A stretch of 64,000 nucleotides of DNA from CBDCYH01 sp965224105 (GCA_965224105.1 CBDCYH010000002.1:1-64000), one strand, 5' to 3'. Shown: positions 42,868-52,588, counted from the first letter of the stretch. Made by a program: numbers and translations. Notes: generated from the letters alone by a model not told the origin.

Positions 42868-44265
42868 CTAGCCCTTCCGCAGTTCTTCTTGCCAGTTGGG
42901 CAGGCTGCGCTCGCCCGTAACGGTCGAATGGATAAGTTCGAATTCTCCAAACCCCGACCGGTCGCCGAACACAAAGATTGACTGACCCTCACCGGGAATA
43001 TTCGAGTACTCCCAGATCTCGTACGGTATGGAATCTGAGTCGTACAAGTGCGGTTCGATCCCGGTCGGCAAGCCATACTTCATTATTACCTCTCCGCGGT
43101 TGGACTCCCAGCCTTCCTTGAACGCGCTGGAATACCGTTCATTGGCAAACTGTATGCGCCGATGGAATTCGTCCCGAAATTCATTAATCGGAGTTGCAGG
43201 ATTTGGATCTCGCTCTGCCCAAAAGTCCATCAGATAGCGCTTACGATCCTCCAGATCTTTGATAGATTTTGCCCTTCTCCTTTCTCTGTTGGTGGAGATC
43301 ACCGCAATGCGTTTGAACGCCATGTCTACTTCTTCTTCTGTCATCCCAGCAAACTCACTTTGCTCGAAGGTTATCTCGACCGGCTCAGGCTCCTCCCGCG
43401 CGATGGCCGGATTGTACACGAAGAATTTCCTTGTTTGCTCAACCAACGCCTCGTTGCTCGGACCCAACGCAACCAACCGAAGGAAGTACGAACCACTTGG
43501 AAGCATCGACACATCGAACTGGCCGACAATTGGATCACGCTGGACCACGTTCCTTTCCGTACGCTGCTGTAAATCCGCCACTGCGTTTACCTGGTTGGCT
43601 TCGGTAATCATCGACAGTAATGTGTACGTCTGGGAACCGGACGGGAGGTTATAAATCTCGCCGTAGTAGTAAAGCGTTTCCAGGCCAGATCCAAAAAGCT
43701 GACTGGCGTTCGGCCTGATTATCACTCCGTTCTTGTAAAACGGATTCTCTCTGTTCTCGCTCGGCTCTAGAGACATTGCAAGAGTGACATCCGATATACC
43801 AGGCACGGATTCATCTGTGTAATCCGTAACGACTATGTCACGCCGCAGGACCATAGCCGGGCGTGAATCGTCCTCTGGTATGGTGAGCTCCATCGAATAC
43901 TCGCCCGGATAAACCAGATTCCTTTCCTGGTGGACGAAGTACTGTCCAGGTGCGAGATATGACGTATCTGGAACCACAAATTCGATCGACAAGGTGTCGA
44001 GTAATGCAGACTCCAGGCTGTCTGACAGCGTCGACTTTGACAGATCGACATAAACGGGAACGGATGATCGGAAGGTCTCGCCGTCCTGTTCAAAGGCAAG
44101 CGTCGATGCTTCAAATGCGAGGTATGTCTCGATGACTGCGTATTCGTCGTCGTACGCAAACGTCGCTGTATCAAAGTCCAGCTGGATTGGGACTTTTTGA
44201 GCGGTCGCAAGCTGGACTGTAAATGATGAAGCAAAAAGGATTAGTAAAAATCGGGAATGCAGCAT
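42868..44265 (-). CDS. GWxTD-domain protein
   Basis: A 465-aa protein with a signal peptide (ends VQLATAQ) and two beta-rich regions. A C-terminal GWxTD domain is recognisable from DFWAERDPNPATPINEFRDE, a run around EGWESNRGEVIMKYGLPT and IWEYSNI...FVFGDRSG. The name-giving motif is altered to GWESN here. The family is common in Bacteroidota/Rhodothermota and Acidobacteria and has no known function. It is presumably periplasmic. It is followed by a hairpin terminator and asnS; the UbiA-like gene lies 65 nt upstream. Confidence 0.82.
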   Translation of the reverse strand: MLHSRFLLILFASSFTVQLATAQKVPIQLDFDTATFAYDDEYAVIETYLAFEASTLAFEQDGETFRSSVPVYVDLSKSTLSDSLESALLDTLSIEFVVPDTSYLAPGQYFVHQERNLVYPGEYSMELTIPEDDSRPAMVLRRDIVVTDYTDESVPGISDVTLAMSLEPSENRENPFYKNGVIIRPNASQLFGSGLETLYYYGEIYNLPSGSQTYTLLSMITEANQVNAVADLQQRTERNVVQRDPIVGQFDVSMLPSGSYFLRLVALGPSNEALVEQTRKFFVYNPAIAREEPEPVEITFEQSEFAGMTEEEVDMAFKRIAVISTNRERRRAKSIKDLEDRKRYLMDFWAERDPNPATPINEFRDEFHRRIQFANERYSSAFKEGWESNRGEVIMKYGLPTGIEPHLYDSDSIPYEIWEYSNIPGEGQSIFVFGDRSGFGEFELIHSTVTGERSLPNWQEELRKG

Positions 44266-44330
44266 GAGGGAGAAGATTAGATTCGGTACTTATGGGCTGA
44301 ACGATTTTGAGTCCCGGATGATTCCGTTTT

Positions 44331-45203
44331 TTAGCCGAGTAGCACGATCGGAAGCATCAGTACGAATGGCAATGCGAGTAACAAATCGGCCCATATCACG
44401 CCAATTCCTAGGTAAGCGATTACAGGCAGTCCCAGCCAGACGGTACACTCTAGTAGAACGAGGAAACTCGCACCATTGGCCACAAGAATCAAGGCACTAA
44501 GGCCTGCCACCACGCAGAGACCAAGGATTGTTCTCAGGTTGGCGGAGGTCGAAAATGCAGTACCCAGGGTGCGAATGCCGGCATGCCGATCCCCAGCGAT
44601 ATCGAGAAGGTCCGCCAAAACCACATTTGCCATCAGAATAATCGACCGGTAAAGGATAAATCCTCCACCGAGCCAACCCAACCTGCCTGCCTGGATGAGT
44701 GGCAGCGCCGCTGTTGCGATAGCCCAGACAACAACGACGAGAACCGGTTTTACGATTGTTACACCCCCGCGGGAGAGAAGAATCTGCCGCGAAAACAGGA
44801 ACAGGTATGCCACCGTAACTCCGAAGCCAGCGATCAGCACAACGCCCAGCGATAACGTTGCAATCGTCGCGAATCCCACCGTTGCAAGCGTCGCGCATAC
44901 GAGCAAGACCAATCTAATCGTTTGCCGATTCTCTTCTAGCCAGACTACCCGAGTCGGGTGATTTACGAGATCCTGGCATCCGCCCATAAGATGCTCGGCA
45001 CAATAAACGAATTGGGCGGCCGCGCCTACACTCAGTGCCAGGACCGTCGATGAGTGAAAGCCCAATACAAGCCCTGTCGTTTTCACTAAAGAGTAACCTA
45101 TTAGAGCGATGTGGAAATTACATCGAGTGAACCACACCCATGTGCGCTGCGCAGCTGCGAACCACACTCTTGACTCAAAGCCGTGTACGCCCGCGACACT
45201 CAT
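44331..45203 (-). CDS. UbiA-family prenyltransferase homologue with altered first motif
   Basis: A 290-aa membrane protein with eight or so helices. The second Asp-rich motif of UbiA enzymes is intact (ADLLDIAGDRHAGIRTLG). The first (normally NDxxDxxxD) reads AEHLMGGCQDLVNHPTR and lacks the paired aspartates that hold the Mg-diphosphate. It may thus use a different substrate or be inactive. The neighbouring metallophosphoesterase gene overlaps it by 4 nt, so both are translated together. UbiA proteins serve quinone, haem or lipid prenylation; I cannot say which, if any, applies. Confidence 0.75.
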   Translation of the reverse strand: MSVAGVHGFESRVWFAAAQRTWVWFTRCNFHIALIGYSLVKTTGLVLGFHSSTVLALSVGAAAQFVYCAEHLMGGCQDLVNHPTRVVWLEENRQTIRLVLLVCATLATVGFATIATLSLGVVLIAGFGVTVAYLFLFSRQILLSRGGVTIVKPVLVVVVWAIATAALPLIQAGRLGWLGGGFILYRSIILMANVVLADLLDIAGDRHAGIRTLGTAFSTSANLRTILGLCVVAGLSALILVANGASFLVLLECTVWLGLPVIAYLGIGVIWADLLLALPFVLMLPIVLLG

Positions 45204-45997
45204 TCGCGGTCAAAACTGTGAGTCGCTGAGTCTACAAACCCGCTTTTCTCACGATAGGTTTTCTCGCGAACGGTAAAACGAGACTCGGCGACATCGATCA
45301 CGAAAAATCTATTGTCGTCACGATCATTACCCCTTCCTCGGTCGCTCGTAGCGGTACCAGCGCTCGCAACAACGATATTGGTTCCCCCGACCACAACCGA
45401 TTCGACGTTGGACTCATGGAGATGCCCGCACAGTACCAGGTCCACTTTCTCAGATGCGATTTTTTCCAGCAGCACCTGGCCGCGACCTGCTACATCGTAA
45501 GGTTCGATCCCTTTCGGATGAAAAAGGTGGTGATGCACAACGAGAACCTTGAAGCGACCGTCGCCCTCCGCACCGAATACTTTCCCAGCGTGTTTGATTC
45601 CTTCCTCCGTAAATCTGCCCGCCTTAACCGTCCAACCGTGGGAGGAATTAACCCCAACGATGCACAGGTTGTTGTCGACAAAGTGGGGGTCGAGGTTTTC
45701 CGAAACGTATTTTCGATATCGCCTTAGCGGTACCGTCAGTCGTAAATGCGGATACCACCAAGGATAAACATCATGATTCCCTGCGATGACAAACGATGGG
45801 CTTTCGAATGAACGGAGAAACGAAACAGAATCTTTCCATTGCTTCGTTCGCGCGCGTTGCGTGAGATCCCCGCTAACAACGACGACGGTCGGAGACAACA
45901 AATTTACCTGTCGGACTAGTGACTCGACGATCGCGGTGTCCTTGATTCTACCAAAGTGCACATCCGAGATGTGAACGATGCGCGCAACGGTGTTCAA
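45200..45997 (-). CDS. calcineurin-like metallophosphoesterase
   Basis: A 265-aa cytoplasmic phosphoesterase of the Icc/3',5'-cyclic-nucleotide type. The dinuclear metal motifs are all present: ISDVHFG, VVSGDLTQRA, AGNHDVYPW, VVHHHLFHP and LCGHLHES. No signal peptide or extra domain is visible. Members act on cyclic nucleotides, nucleotides or lipid intermediates. The 4-nt overlap with the downstream UbiA-like gene hints at a shared pathway such as lipid or isoprenoid phosphate turnover, but this is inference. Confidence 0.88.
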   Translation of the reverse strand: MNTVARIVHISDVHFGRIKDTAIVESLVRQVNLLSPTVVVVSGDLTQRARTKQWKDSVSFLRSFESPSFVIAGNHDVYPWWYPHLRLTVPLRRYRKYVSENLDPHFVDNNLCIVGVNSSHGWTVKAGRFTEEGIKHAGKVFGAEGDGRFKVLVVHHHLFHPKGIEPYDVAGRGQVLLEKIASEKVDLVLCGHLHESNVESVVVGGTNIVVASAGTATSDRGRGNDRDDNRFFVIDVAESRFTVREKTYREKSGFVDSATHSFDRE

Positions 45998-46012
45998 GAT
46001 GCTTGATCCGAT

Positions 46013-47296
46013 TTACAGAACGAGACTCAGTGGTTGCTCGAGATGATTCTTGACGACTGCCAGGAACTGGGCTCCCGTCGCACCATCGACAACACGATGA
46101 TCACACGACATCGTTAGCATCATTCTTTTGCCGGGAACAACGGCGTTCGCTTCAACCACCGCTTCGTCCCGGATAGTACCGATTGCCAGGATGCACGCGT
46201 TTGGAGGGTTGATTATGGCGGTAAAATCTCGAATCCCAAACATTCCCAGATTGCTGGTAGTGAACGTCGAACCTGAATATTCTTCGGGCTGTAGTTGTTT
46301 GTTCTTCGCTCGCGTCGCTAACTCTCTCGTTTCAGCGGCGATCTGCTTCAGGCTTTTCCTTTCTACCGATCGAACGACGGGTGTGATCAAGCCTTCGTCC
46401 ATGGCAACTGCGATCGCGACGTCTGCCGTTTTATGGTATCGGATGATTCCCTCGGATTCCATGTAGGATGCATTCACGCGTGGCTGTTCTATCAGTGCGA
46501 GGCCACATGCTCGGGTGATGAGATCATTGAAAGAGATTTTTGCTTCGCCGCGACTTTCCGCCAACTCGTTAAGTTGTGTCCGGAATTGAATCGCCCGATG
46601 CATGTCGACATCGACATTCAGGTAAAAATGTGGCGCCGTAAATTTGCTTTCCGAAAGGCGCTTAGCAATCGCTTTGCGCATCTGCGAAATCTTCACCGCG
46701 TCTGGAAGGATCTCGCCTGGTACAGCCATCGGAACGGACATGGACGCACCATTGCCCTGCAATGCCGCCTCAACATCTCTCTTGATGATACGACCCTCCG
46801 GTCCAGAACCACTCACCGATCGAAGATTTAGATTATTTTCCCGCGCAATCGTGCGGGCCAGCGGAGAGGATTTAACTCGTGAGGTTGACGGACCCGTCGA
46901 GACCTGAACAACAGGCGGATCAGCAGACGGTACCTCAGCCAGATCGACTTGCGACGCACCGTCACCAGACGGAACCACACTCGGCCCTGCTACATCCAGC
47001 TCAGTTTCTTTGCGAGGTGCATCAGCATATTCAGCAACCAGATCGGACACATCCTCTCCCTCATCGCCGAGCACGGCTATCAGTCCACCAATCGGAATCG
47101 ATTCACCTTCGTCGATCACTCTCTTCAGCAAGACCCCATCGTCGTAGGCCTCCAAATCCATCGTCGCCTTATCCGTTTCTACCTGCGCTATCACATCGCC
47201 GGCACTAACAGAATCACCTTCCTCTATAAGCCATGAGACGAGGACGCCCTCCTCCATCGTATCGCTCATCTTCGGCATTTCGACTGCTATCGCCAT
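46013..47296 (-). CDS. pdhC: pyruvate dehydrogenase E2, dihydrolipoamide acetyltransferase
   Basis: Core of the pyruvate dehydrogenase complex. The 427-aa protein has one N-terminal lipoyl domain (lipoyl-lysine in VETDKATMDLEA). An acidic linker follows, then a peripheral-subunit binding domain (SPLARTIARENNLNLRSVSG, GPEGRIIKRDVEAAL), then the catalytic domain with SCDHRVVDGATGAQFL containing the active His. Third gene of the E1a-E1b-E2 operon. E3 (lipoamide dehydrogenase) is not in the window. The pyruvate rather than branched-chain assignment rests on the operon layout. Confidence 0.93.
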   Translation of the reverse strand: MAIAVEMPKMSDTMEEGVLVSWLIEEGDSVSAGDVIAQVETDKATMDLEAYDDGVLLKRVIDEGESIPIGGLIAVLGDEGEDVSDLVAEYADAPRKETELDVAGPSVVPSGDGASQVDLAEVPSADPPVVQVSTGPSTSRVKSSPLARTIARENNLNLRSVSGSGPEGRIIKRDVEAALQGNGASMSVPMAVPGEILPDAVKISQMRKAIAKRLSESKFTAPHFYLNVDVDMHRAIQFRTQLNELAESRGEAKISFNDLITRACGLALIEQPRVNASYMESEGIIRYHKTADVAIAVAMDEGLITPVVRSVERKSLKQIAAETRELATRAKNKQLQPEEYSGSTFTTSNLGMFGIRDFTAIINPPNACILAIGTIRDEAVVEANAVVPGKRMMLTMSCDHRVVDGATGAQFLAVVKNHLEQPLSLVL

Positions 47297-47322
47297 GGTT
47301 GCAAATTCTTTGGAGTGAAACT

Positions 47323-48306
47323 TCAGTTGGTATAAGTGACCTGACGGCAGGCGTCATAAATGTCCTTGGACTGCGGCATGTAAAAATCCATCAGATTTTT
47401 TGCATACGGCGCCGGTGTGTCCTTAGCCGTTATCCGAACAATCGGGGCATCCAGATAATCAAAAGCCAGCGACTGAATTTGGAAGGCAATTTCTGATGAG
47501 ATGCTTGCGAACGGATTGCTCTCGTCAACGATGACGCATCGGTTGGTCTTTCGGACTGACTCCAGCACGGTCTCCGTGTCGAATGGTCGTATCGTACGTG
47601 GATCGATGACCTCGGCATGAATGCCATCCTGGGCTAACTGATTCGCAACATCCACGGCCAGGTGATAAGACTTACCGTGCGCGACCAAAGTTACGTCATC
47701 ACCATGGCGCTCTACTCGGGCTTTTCCAATTGGTATGAGGTAGTCTTCTTCGTCCGACACTTCGGCTTTCATGCCATACATCACCTCGCTTTCCAAAAAC
47801 ACGACCGGGTCGTCGTCCCGGATGGCAGATTTAAGCAGACCCTTGGCATCGTCCGGGTTGGAAGGACACACTACCTTAAGGCCGGGAATGGTCGAATAAA
47901 TTGATTCAGTTGAGGTATTGTGCGTCGCGGCCAGCTGGCCAGCTGCTCCGTTTGGTCCGCGGAATACAATCGGGACACCAAACTGGCCGGCCGACATGTA
48001 TCGAATTTTTGCGGCGTTGTTGATGATCTGATCGATACCGACAAACGAAAAATTGAAGGTCATGAATTCGATGATTGGTCGCAGGCCGTTCATAGCCGCG
48101 CCTACGCCAAGACCGGAGAATCCGCATTCACTAATAGGAGAATCGATGACTCGCTTCGAGCCGAACCTATCAAGCATCCCCTCGCTCACTTTATAAGCAC
48201 CGTTGTACTCAGCGACCTCCTCCCCGATGAGGAAAACGCTTTCGTCACGATCCATCTCTTCGACCATAGCGGCGCGAATAGCTTCTCGAAATTGCAAAAC
48301 TGCCAT
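47323..48306 (-). CDS. pdhB: pyruvate dehydrogenase E1 beta subunit
   Basis: Beta chain of the thiamine-diphosphate-dependent E1 heterotetramer, 327 aa. Features include EAIRAAMVEEMDRDESVFLI, the cofactor-contacting VAEYNGAYKVSEGML, FRGPNGAAGQLAATHN and DPRTIRPFDTETVLESV. The length is typical. It lies 19 nt downstream of E1 alpha and 26 nt upstream of E2. A 2-oxoisovalerate E1 is the alternative, but this gene arrangement in the FCB group usually marks pyruvate dehydrogenase. Confidence 0.93.
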   Translation of the reverse strand: MAVLQFREAIRAAMVEEMDRDESVFLIGEEVAEYNGAYKVSEGMLDRFGSKRVIDSPISECGFSGLGVGAAMNGLRPIIEFMTFNFSFVGIDQIINNAAKIRYMSAGQFGVPIVFRGPNGAAGQLAATHNTSTESIYSTIPGLKVVCPSNPDDAKGLLKSAIRDDDPVVFLESEVMYGMKAEVSDEEDYLIPIGKARVERHGDDVTLVAHGKSYHLAVDVANQLAQDGIHAEVIDPRTIRPFDTETVLESVRKTNRCVIVDESNPFASISSEIAFQIQSLAFDYLDAPIVRITAKDTPAPYAKNLMDFYMPQSKDIYDACRQVTYTN

Positions 48307-48325
48307 TCGTTTATTCCCCCTCGGG

Positions 48326-49438
48326 CTATTTCAGGAAAGGATAGTTTTCCTGCGAATACACGTTGTCGTAAATCTCGCCAAGCTCTGGCAGCGGGCTGTT
48401 GTCGGCAAACTCAACTGCAGCCTTCACCTGCTCCTTGATCGTGGTGTCAATCTCGTCGAGGGCATCATTATCTGCGACACCCTTATCGATGAGGTACGCC
48501 TTCAATCGAATGATGGGGTCGTCGGATTTCATCGAGTCGAGCTCGTCCTTCGTCCGATACTTTTGTGGATCGCTCATCGAATGCCCTCTGTATCGGTATG
48601 TCCGGATTTCCACCAACGACGGTTCAAATTTCCTTGCCAGTCCGACGTAGTGCCTCATCGCCTGATAAACATCCAGCACATCCATACCGTCGACGACACC
48701 CGTGTGTAGATCATAGGCCACAGCCTGCCGATAAAAATTCGGATCTGAAAAAGCGCGTTCGATCGAGGTGCCCATTGCATATGAGTTGTTCTCGATGACG
48801 AACACGACAGGAAGGTCGTACAGGCCTGCGAGGTTAAGCGCCTCGTGGAACGCACCTTGACCAACTGCACCATCTCCGAGGTAGGCAATGCATACGCCTC
48901 CGTCCTCTTGATACTTATGCGCGAAAGCTATCCCGGCACCGACGGGGATGTGGGCCCCAACAATTCCGTGGCCACCAAAAAGTCTGAGGTCTTTGCTGAA
49001 GTAATGCATCGAACCGCCTTTGCCACGTGACGACCCCGTGGACCTACCGAAAAGTTCTGCCATGCATTCTTCCGGGGTCATCCCCAGTGCCAACCCGATT
49101 CCGTGATCTCGATAGGCAGTGATAATCGAATCTCCTCCAACATTGATAGCATTAACAGAACCGGTAGATACCGCTTCCTGGCCGATGTACAGATGAAGGA
49201 ATCCGGCAATTTTTTGTTTGCCGTACATCTGGGAGGCGCGTTCTTCAAATCGCCTTTGAAGGAGCATATTCCTGTACATCTCAACGACTTGTTCGTCGCT
49301 GAGTCCGAGGGCGAGATGGTCGTGCTCCTCAGCCTGGAACCATGCGACTTCGTACGACTCCTTAACGACGGCCGGGCCAGCCATCGATGACTTGACCTTT
49401 CCGTTGTTTGATGCTTTTTTCGATTTGACGTTTGCCAT
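48326..49438 (-). CDS. pdhA: pyruvate dehydrogenase E1 alpha subunit
   Basis: Alpha chain of E1, 370 aa. The thiamine-diphosphate motif is YLGDGAVGQGAFHEAL...ENNSYAMGT (GDG to NN). The phosphate-binding and entrance residues are in TAYRDHGIGLALG, and the phosphorylation-loop-like segment in RYRGHSMSDPQKYR. An N-terminal basic extension of about 25 residues precedes the domain. First gene of the operon, divergent from the ECF sigma gene across 162 nt in which no clear regulator site is seen. Confidence 0.94.
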   Translation of the reverse strand: MANVKSKKASNNGKVKSSMAGPAVVKESYEVAWFQAEEHDHLALGLSDEQVVEMYRNMLLQRRFEERASQMYGKQKIAGFLHLYIGQEAVSTGSVNAINVGGDSIITAYRDHGIGLALGMTPEECMAELFGRSTGSSRGKGGSMHYFSKDLRLFGGHGIVGAHIPVGAGIAFAHKYQEDGGVCIAYLGDGAVGQGAFHEALNLAGLYDLPVVFVIENNSYAMGTSIERAFSDPNFYRQAVAYDLHTGVVDGMDVLDVYQAMRHYVGLARKFEPSLVEIRTYRYRGHSMSDPQKYRTKDELDSMKSDDPIIRLKAYLIDKGVADNDALDEIDTTIKEQVKAAVEFADNSPLPELGEIYDNVYSQENYPFLK

Positions 49439-49600
49439 ACAGGAGAAAACGGATCTATCTCGCGAATATTAAGTCCATCCTTCGAAGTTACGAATTTCTC
49501 CCCTGCGATGACGTCAATAAGGTGTATTCTAAGCCTGTATTGACTGCCGCGTCAGAGAGTCCTAACATTGATCAATGAATAATTCGTATGCCCCAATTGG

Positions 49601-50188
49601 ATGACTGAACGCACCTCGGAATCAGCTTTTGATCTCGACCTGTTGCTCCAGGGAGACCATGATGCGTTCGAGGCGATGGTTCGCCAGGAATCGCCGCGCC
49701 TGTTCCGCATGATCGCAAGGATTGTGGATGATGAAGAGGAGGCTAAGAACATTCTTCAGGAGACATTTCTTCAGGCATATAAACGGCTCGACACATTCCG
49801 TGGCGAGGCGAAGATTACGACATGGCTTTACGCGATAGGAATCAATCTCGCTAGGGCGAATAGGCGGAAAAGAAAGAGAGTCGATCCTTTCCTTGCTGAG
49901 GACCTTGAGCGGCTTCAACCTTCTTTCGAAAATCGCGCATGGAAGATCCTGCCCAAACCGTGGGATCCGCACAAGGATATTGAGCGATCGGAGAGCATCC
50001 GGATTGTGCGCGAAGCCATTCAGCGATTGCCCGACGGATACAAAGAAATCGTCACGCTCCGCGACATCGAAGAGATGGACACGTCCGAAGTCGCTAAGCT
50101 ACTAAACATCTCAGAAGGGGCCGTCCGGGTTCGCCTCCACCGTGCGCGTAACGCATTGAGAACATTACTAACTGAATATTATAGCTGA
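49601..50188 (+). CDS. ECF-type RNA polymerase sigma factor
   Basis: A 195-aa extracytoplasmic-function sigma factor of the RpoE/SigW kind. Region 2 shows DHDAFEAMVRQESPRLFRMI and EEEAKNILQETFLQAYKRL. Region 4 has LPDGYKEIVTLRDIEEMDTS and SEGAVRVRLHRARNALR for -35 recognition. The anti-sigma gene follows after 17 nt, so the pair should form a membrane- or redox-responsive switch. The promoter it reads cannot be derived here. Confidence 0.93.
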   Translation: MTERTSESAFDLDLLLQGDHDAFEAMVRQESPRLFRMIARIVDDEEEAKNILQETFLQAYKRLDTFRGEAKITTWLYAIGINLARANRRKRKRVDPFLAEDLERLQPSFENRAWKILPKPWDPHKDIERSESIRIVREAIQRLPDGYKEIVTLRDIEEMDTSEVAKLLNISEGAVRVRLHRARNALRTLLTEYYS

Positions 50189-50205
50189 TCTCCGGCCAGG
50201 ATTCT

Positions 50206-50484
50206 ATGAGCATTTTTACTACAATCGCAGGCCTCTTCTCAAAACCAACACACTGCCAGGACGTCGACAAGTTTTTGGTCGATTATCTAGAGGGCACACT
50301 CGACGAGAAAACATCGAGGAAGTTTGAGGAGCACATCAACCTGTGCCCGGCTTGCAAAGTCTTCCTGGACCAGTACAAGGAGACCATCCAGTTGACCAGA
50401 GCTTGCGACAATATCGAAATACCCAAGGAGCTGGTCGACAGGACCCTGCAGTTTCTGAACTCGGAACTTCGATTTAAGTCCTAG
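50206..50484 (+). CDS. zinc-finger anti-sigma factor
   Basis: A 92-aa soluble protein with the anti-sigma HC2 zinc-finger pattern: CQDVDKFLVDYLEGTLD followed by HINLCPACKVFL (H-x3-C-x2-C). It lacks a membrane helix, so it is a cytoplasmic ZAS-type regulator and not a transmembrane one. It likely holds the upstream sigma factor and may sense thiol oxidation through the zinc site. The glycosyltransferase gene begins 39 nt downstream. Confidence 0.85.
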   Translation: MSIFTTIAGLFSKPTHCQDVDKFLVDYLEGTLDEKTSRKFEEHINLCPACKVFLDQYKETIQLTRACDNIEIPKELVDRTLQFLNSELRFKS

Positions 50485-50523
50485 ACCCAGGCCCACACCC
50501 TGTCGGAAAGCCCCGGATCCAGC

Positions 50524-51272
50524 ATGAGTTCAGACAACTCCTTGTCGAAAATAGATACGGTTGTGGTTATCCCGACCTACAACGAAGCATCCAATATCCG
50601 CACCGCGATCCAATCGGTACTGCGTGCGGATGAGAGGTTGTCCGTCCTCGTTGTCGATGATGGATCCCCCGATGGTACAGCGGAAGTCGTAAGCGGCCTC
50701 ATGAACGAGACAAGCGGACGCATTAATCTGATACAACGAGAGGGAAAGCTTGGTTTGGGAACGGCATATCTGGCGGGCTTCGAGTATGCATTGAACCTCC
50801 CGTGTGATTACATCTGCGAGATGGATGCGGATTTGTCCCACAACCCGGAGGACCTTCCGAGACTGGTTGCTCCGGTAAGAGCGGATGTGGCGGATGTTTG
50901 CATCGGGTCTAGATACATCGAGGGTGTCCGTGTTGTCAACTGGCCATTGTCCCGGCTATTCCTCTCCTACTTTGCAGGAATTTACACCCGGGCGATAACC
51001 CGTCTCCGGTAAAAGACGCGACGGCCGGTTTCAAGTGCTTCCATCGCAAAGTGCTGGAATCCATTGACCTGAAGAGAGTGAAGTCAAATGGCTACTCCTT
51101 TCAGATAGAGATGAACTACCGGGCCTGGAAAAAAGGCTTCCGGATCAAGGAGGTCCCGATTATTTTTACGGAACGCACCGAGGGGCAGTCCAAGATGAGC
51201 AAATCTATTGTTCGGGAAGCAATGTTCAAGGTGTGGGAGCTCAGACTTCGCGCCTTGTTCAGACGATTGTAA
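50524..51272 (+). CDS. polyprenol-phosphate mannosyltransferase-like GT2, frameshifted
   Basis: Family 2 glycosyltransferase of the dolichol/polyprenol-phosphate mannose synthase type. Motifs are VVIPTYNEASNI, LVVDDGSPDGTA, CEMDADLSHNPEDLP (metal DxD) and IGSRYIEG. The first frame stops at 51012 after RAITRLR. Homology continues without loss in another frame from 51006 (PVKDATAGFKCFHRKVL) to 51272 (RLRALFRRL). Adding one base near 51005 restores a single ~250-aa enzyme, the normal family length. So either an indel in the sequence or a recent inactivating deletion; no homopolymer is present. Such enzymes charge lipid carriers for cell-envelope glycosylation. Confidence 0.82.
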
Positions 51273-51336
51273 TACACTTACTGCGCTCGCCTCCTTATCT
51301 TTTGGGCTCGCAACATAAATTTTCTACGATCCCCGC

Positions 51337-52581
51337 ATGGCCTCCTACCAACACCTGACCGCGCCCACAGAAGGCGAATCGATTTCGCTTCAGAACGGAG
51401 AGCTTCGAGTTCCCGACGTTCCGATAATCCCTTTTATCGAGGGTGATGGCATCGGGCCGGACATCTGGTCCGCCGCGCAGCATGTGTTCGACAGTGCGGT
51501 CGCCAAGGCGTATGGCGGGAAGAAAAAAATATCGTGGTTCGAAATCTTTGCTGGGGAAAAGGCAAACCGCAAGTTCAACGAGTGGCTTCCGAACGACACA
51601 CTCGAGGCCGTCCGTAATCATCTCGTCGCTATCAAAGGCCCCTTGACTACGCCTGTCGGTGGAGGCATCCGGTCTCTAAACGTAGCGCTTCGTCAAAAGC
51701 TCGACCTGTTCGCATGTGTCCGGCCTGTGCGCTATTTCGACGGCGTCCCGTCCCCCGTCAAAACCCCCGAGCTTGTAGATATGGTTATCTATAGAGAAAA
51801 CTCGGAGGACATTTATGCTGGAATCGAGTACCGCGACGGAACACCTCAGCGCGATAAACTCATTCGGTTCCTGATTGATGAGATGGGGGTAACCAGCATC
51901 CGCTTCCCCGAAACAAGTGGCCTGGGAATCAAGCCTGTTTCCAAGGAAGGTACTCGTCGGCTAGTGCGGTCGGCGATCCAACACGCGATCGACCGCAAAC
52001 GCGATTCGGTGACGCTGGTCCACAAGGGCAACATCATGAAATTTACCGAGGGTGCGTTTCGAGATTGGGGCTACGAACTTGCGAAAGAAGAATTCGGCGC
52101 GGTGGAGCTGGACGGAGGGCCCTGGTGCAAATTGCCCAACGGGATCATCATCAAGGATGTAATAGCAGACGCCTTCCTCCAGCAGATTCTCACACGCCCG
52201 GCACAGTACGAGGTAATCGCGACCCTCAACCTCAACGGCGACTATATGTCGGATGCGCTGGCGGCGCAGGTTGGAGGAATTGGTATTGCCCCGGGAGCCA
52301 ATATAAACTACGAGACTGGCTTGGCCATCTTCGAGGCAACGCACGGGACAGCACCTAAGTATGCAGGCCAGGACAAGGTTAATCCGGGTTCGGTGATCTT
52401 GTCAGGCGAAATGATGCTTAGACACATCGGCTGGGACGATGCGGCGGACCTGATTGTTAGCTCTCTGGAGAAAACGATCTCGCAAAAACGAGTGACCTAC
52501 GATTTCCATCGTCTGATGGATGGCGCCGAGCTGCTCAAGTGCTCGGAGTTTGGCAACGCCATGGTCGACAACATGGGCTAG
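51337..52581 (+). CDS. icd: isocitrate dehydrogenase, NADP-type
   Basis: TCA-cycle enzyme that oxidises isocitrate to 2-oxoglutarate. The 414-aa protein has IPFIEGDGIGPDIW, the substrate site RENSEDIYAGIEY (with the Ser that in E. coli is regulated by phosphorylation), ETSGLGIKPVSKEGTRRLVR and the metal site in EATHGTAPKYAGQDK. The family is the homodimeric bacterial type. NADP preference is inferred from family. It converges on the DUF3524 gene, 7 nt between stops. Confidence 0.93.
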   Translation: MASYQHLTAPTEGESISLQNGELRVPDVPIIPFIEGDGIGPDIWSAAQHVFDSAVAKAYGGKKKISWFEIFAGEKANRKFNEWLPNDTLEAVRNHLVAIKGPLTTPVGGGIRSLNVALRQKLDLFACVRPVRYFDGVPSPVKTPELVDMVIYRENSEDIYAGIEYRDGTPQRDKLIRFLIDEMGVTSIRFPETSGLGIKPVSKEGTRRLVRSAIQHAIDRKRDSVTLVHKGNIMKFTEGAFRDWGYELAKEEFGAVELDGGPWCKLPNGIIIKDVIADAFLQQILTRPAQYEVIATLNLNGDYMSDALAAQVGGIGIAPGANINYETGLAIFEATHGTAPKYAGQDKVNPGSVILSGEMMLRHIGWDDAADLIVSSLEKTISQKRVTYDFHRLMDGAELLKCSEFGNAMVDNMG

Positions 52582-52588
52582 CAGCCGC

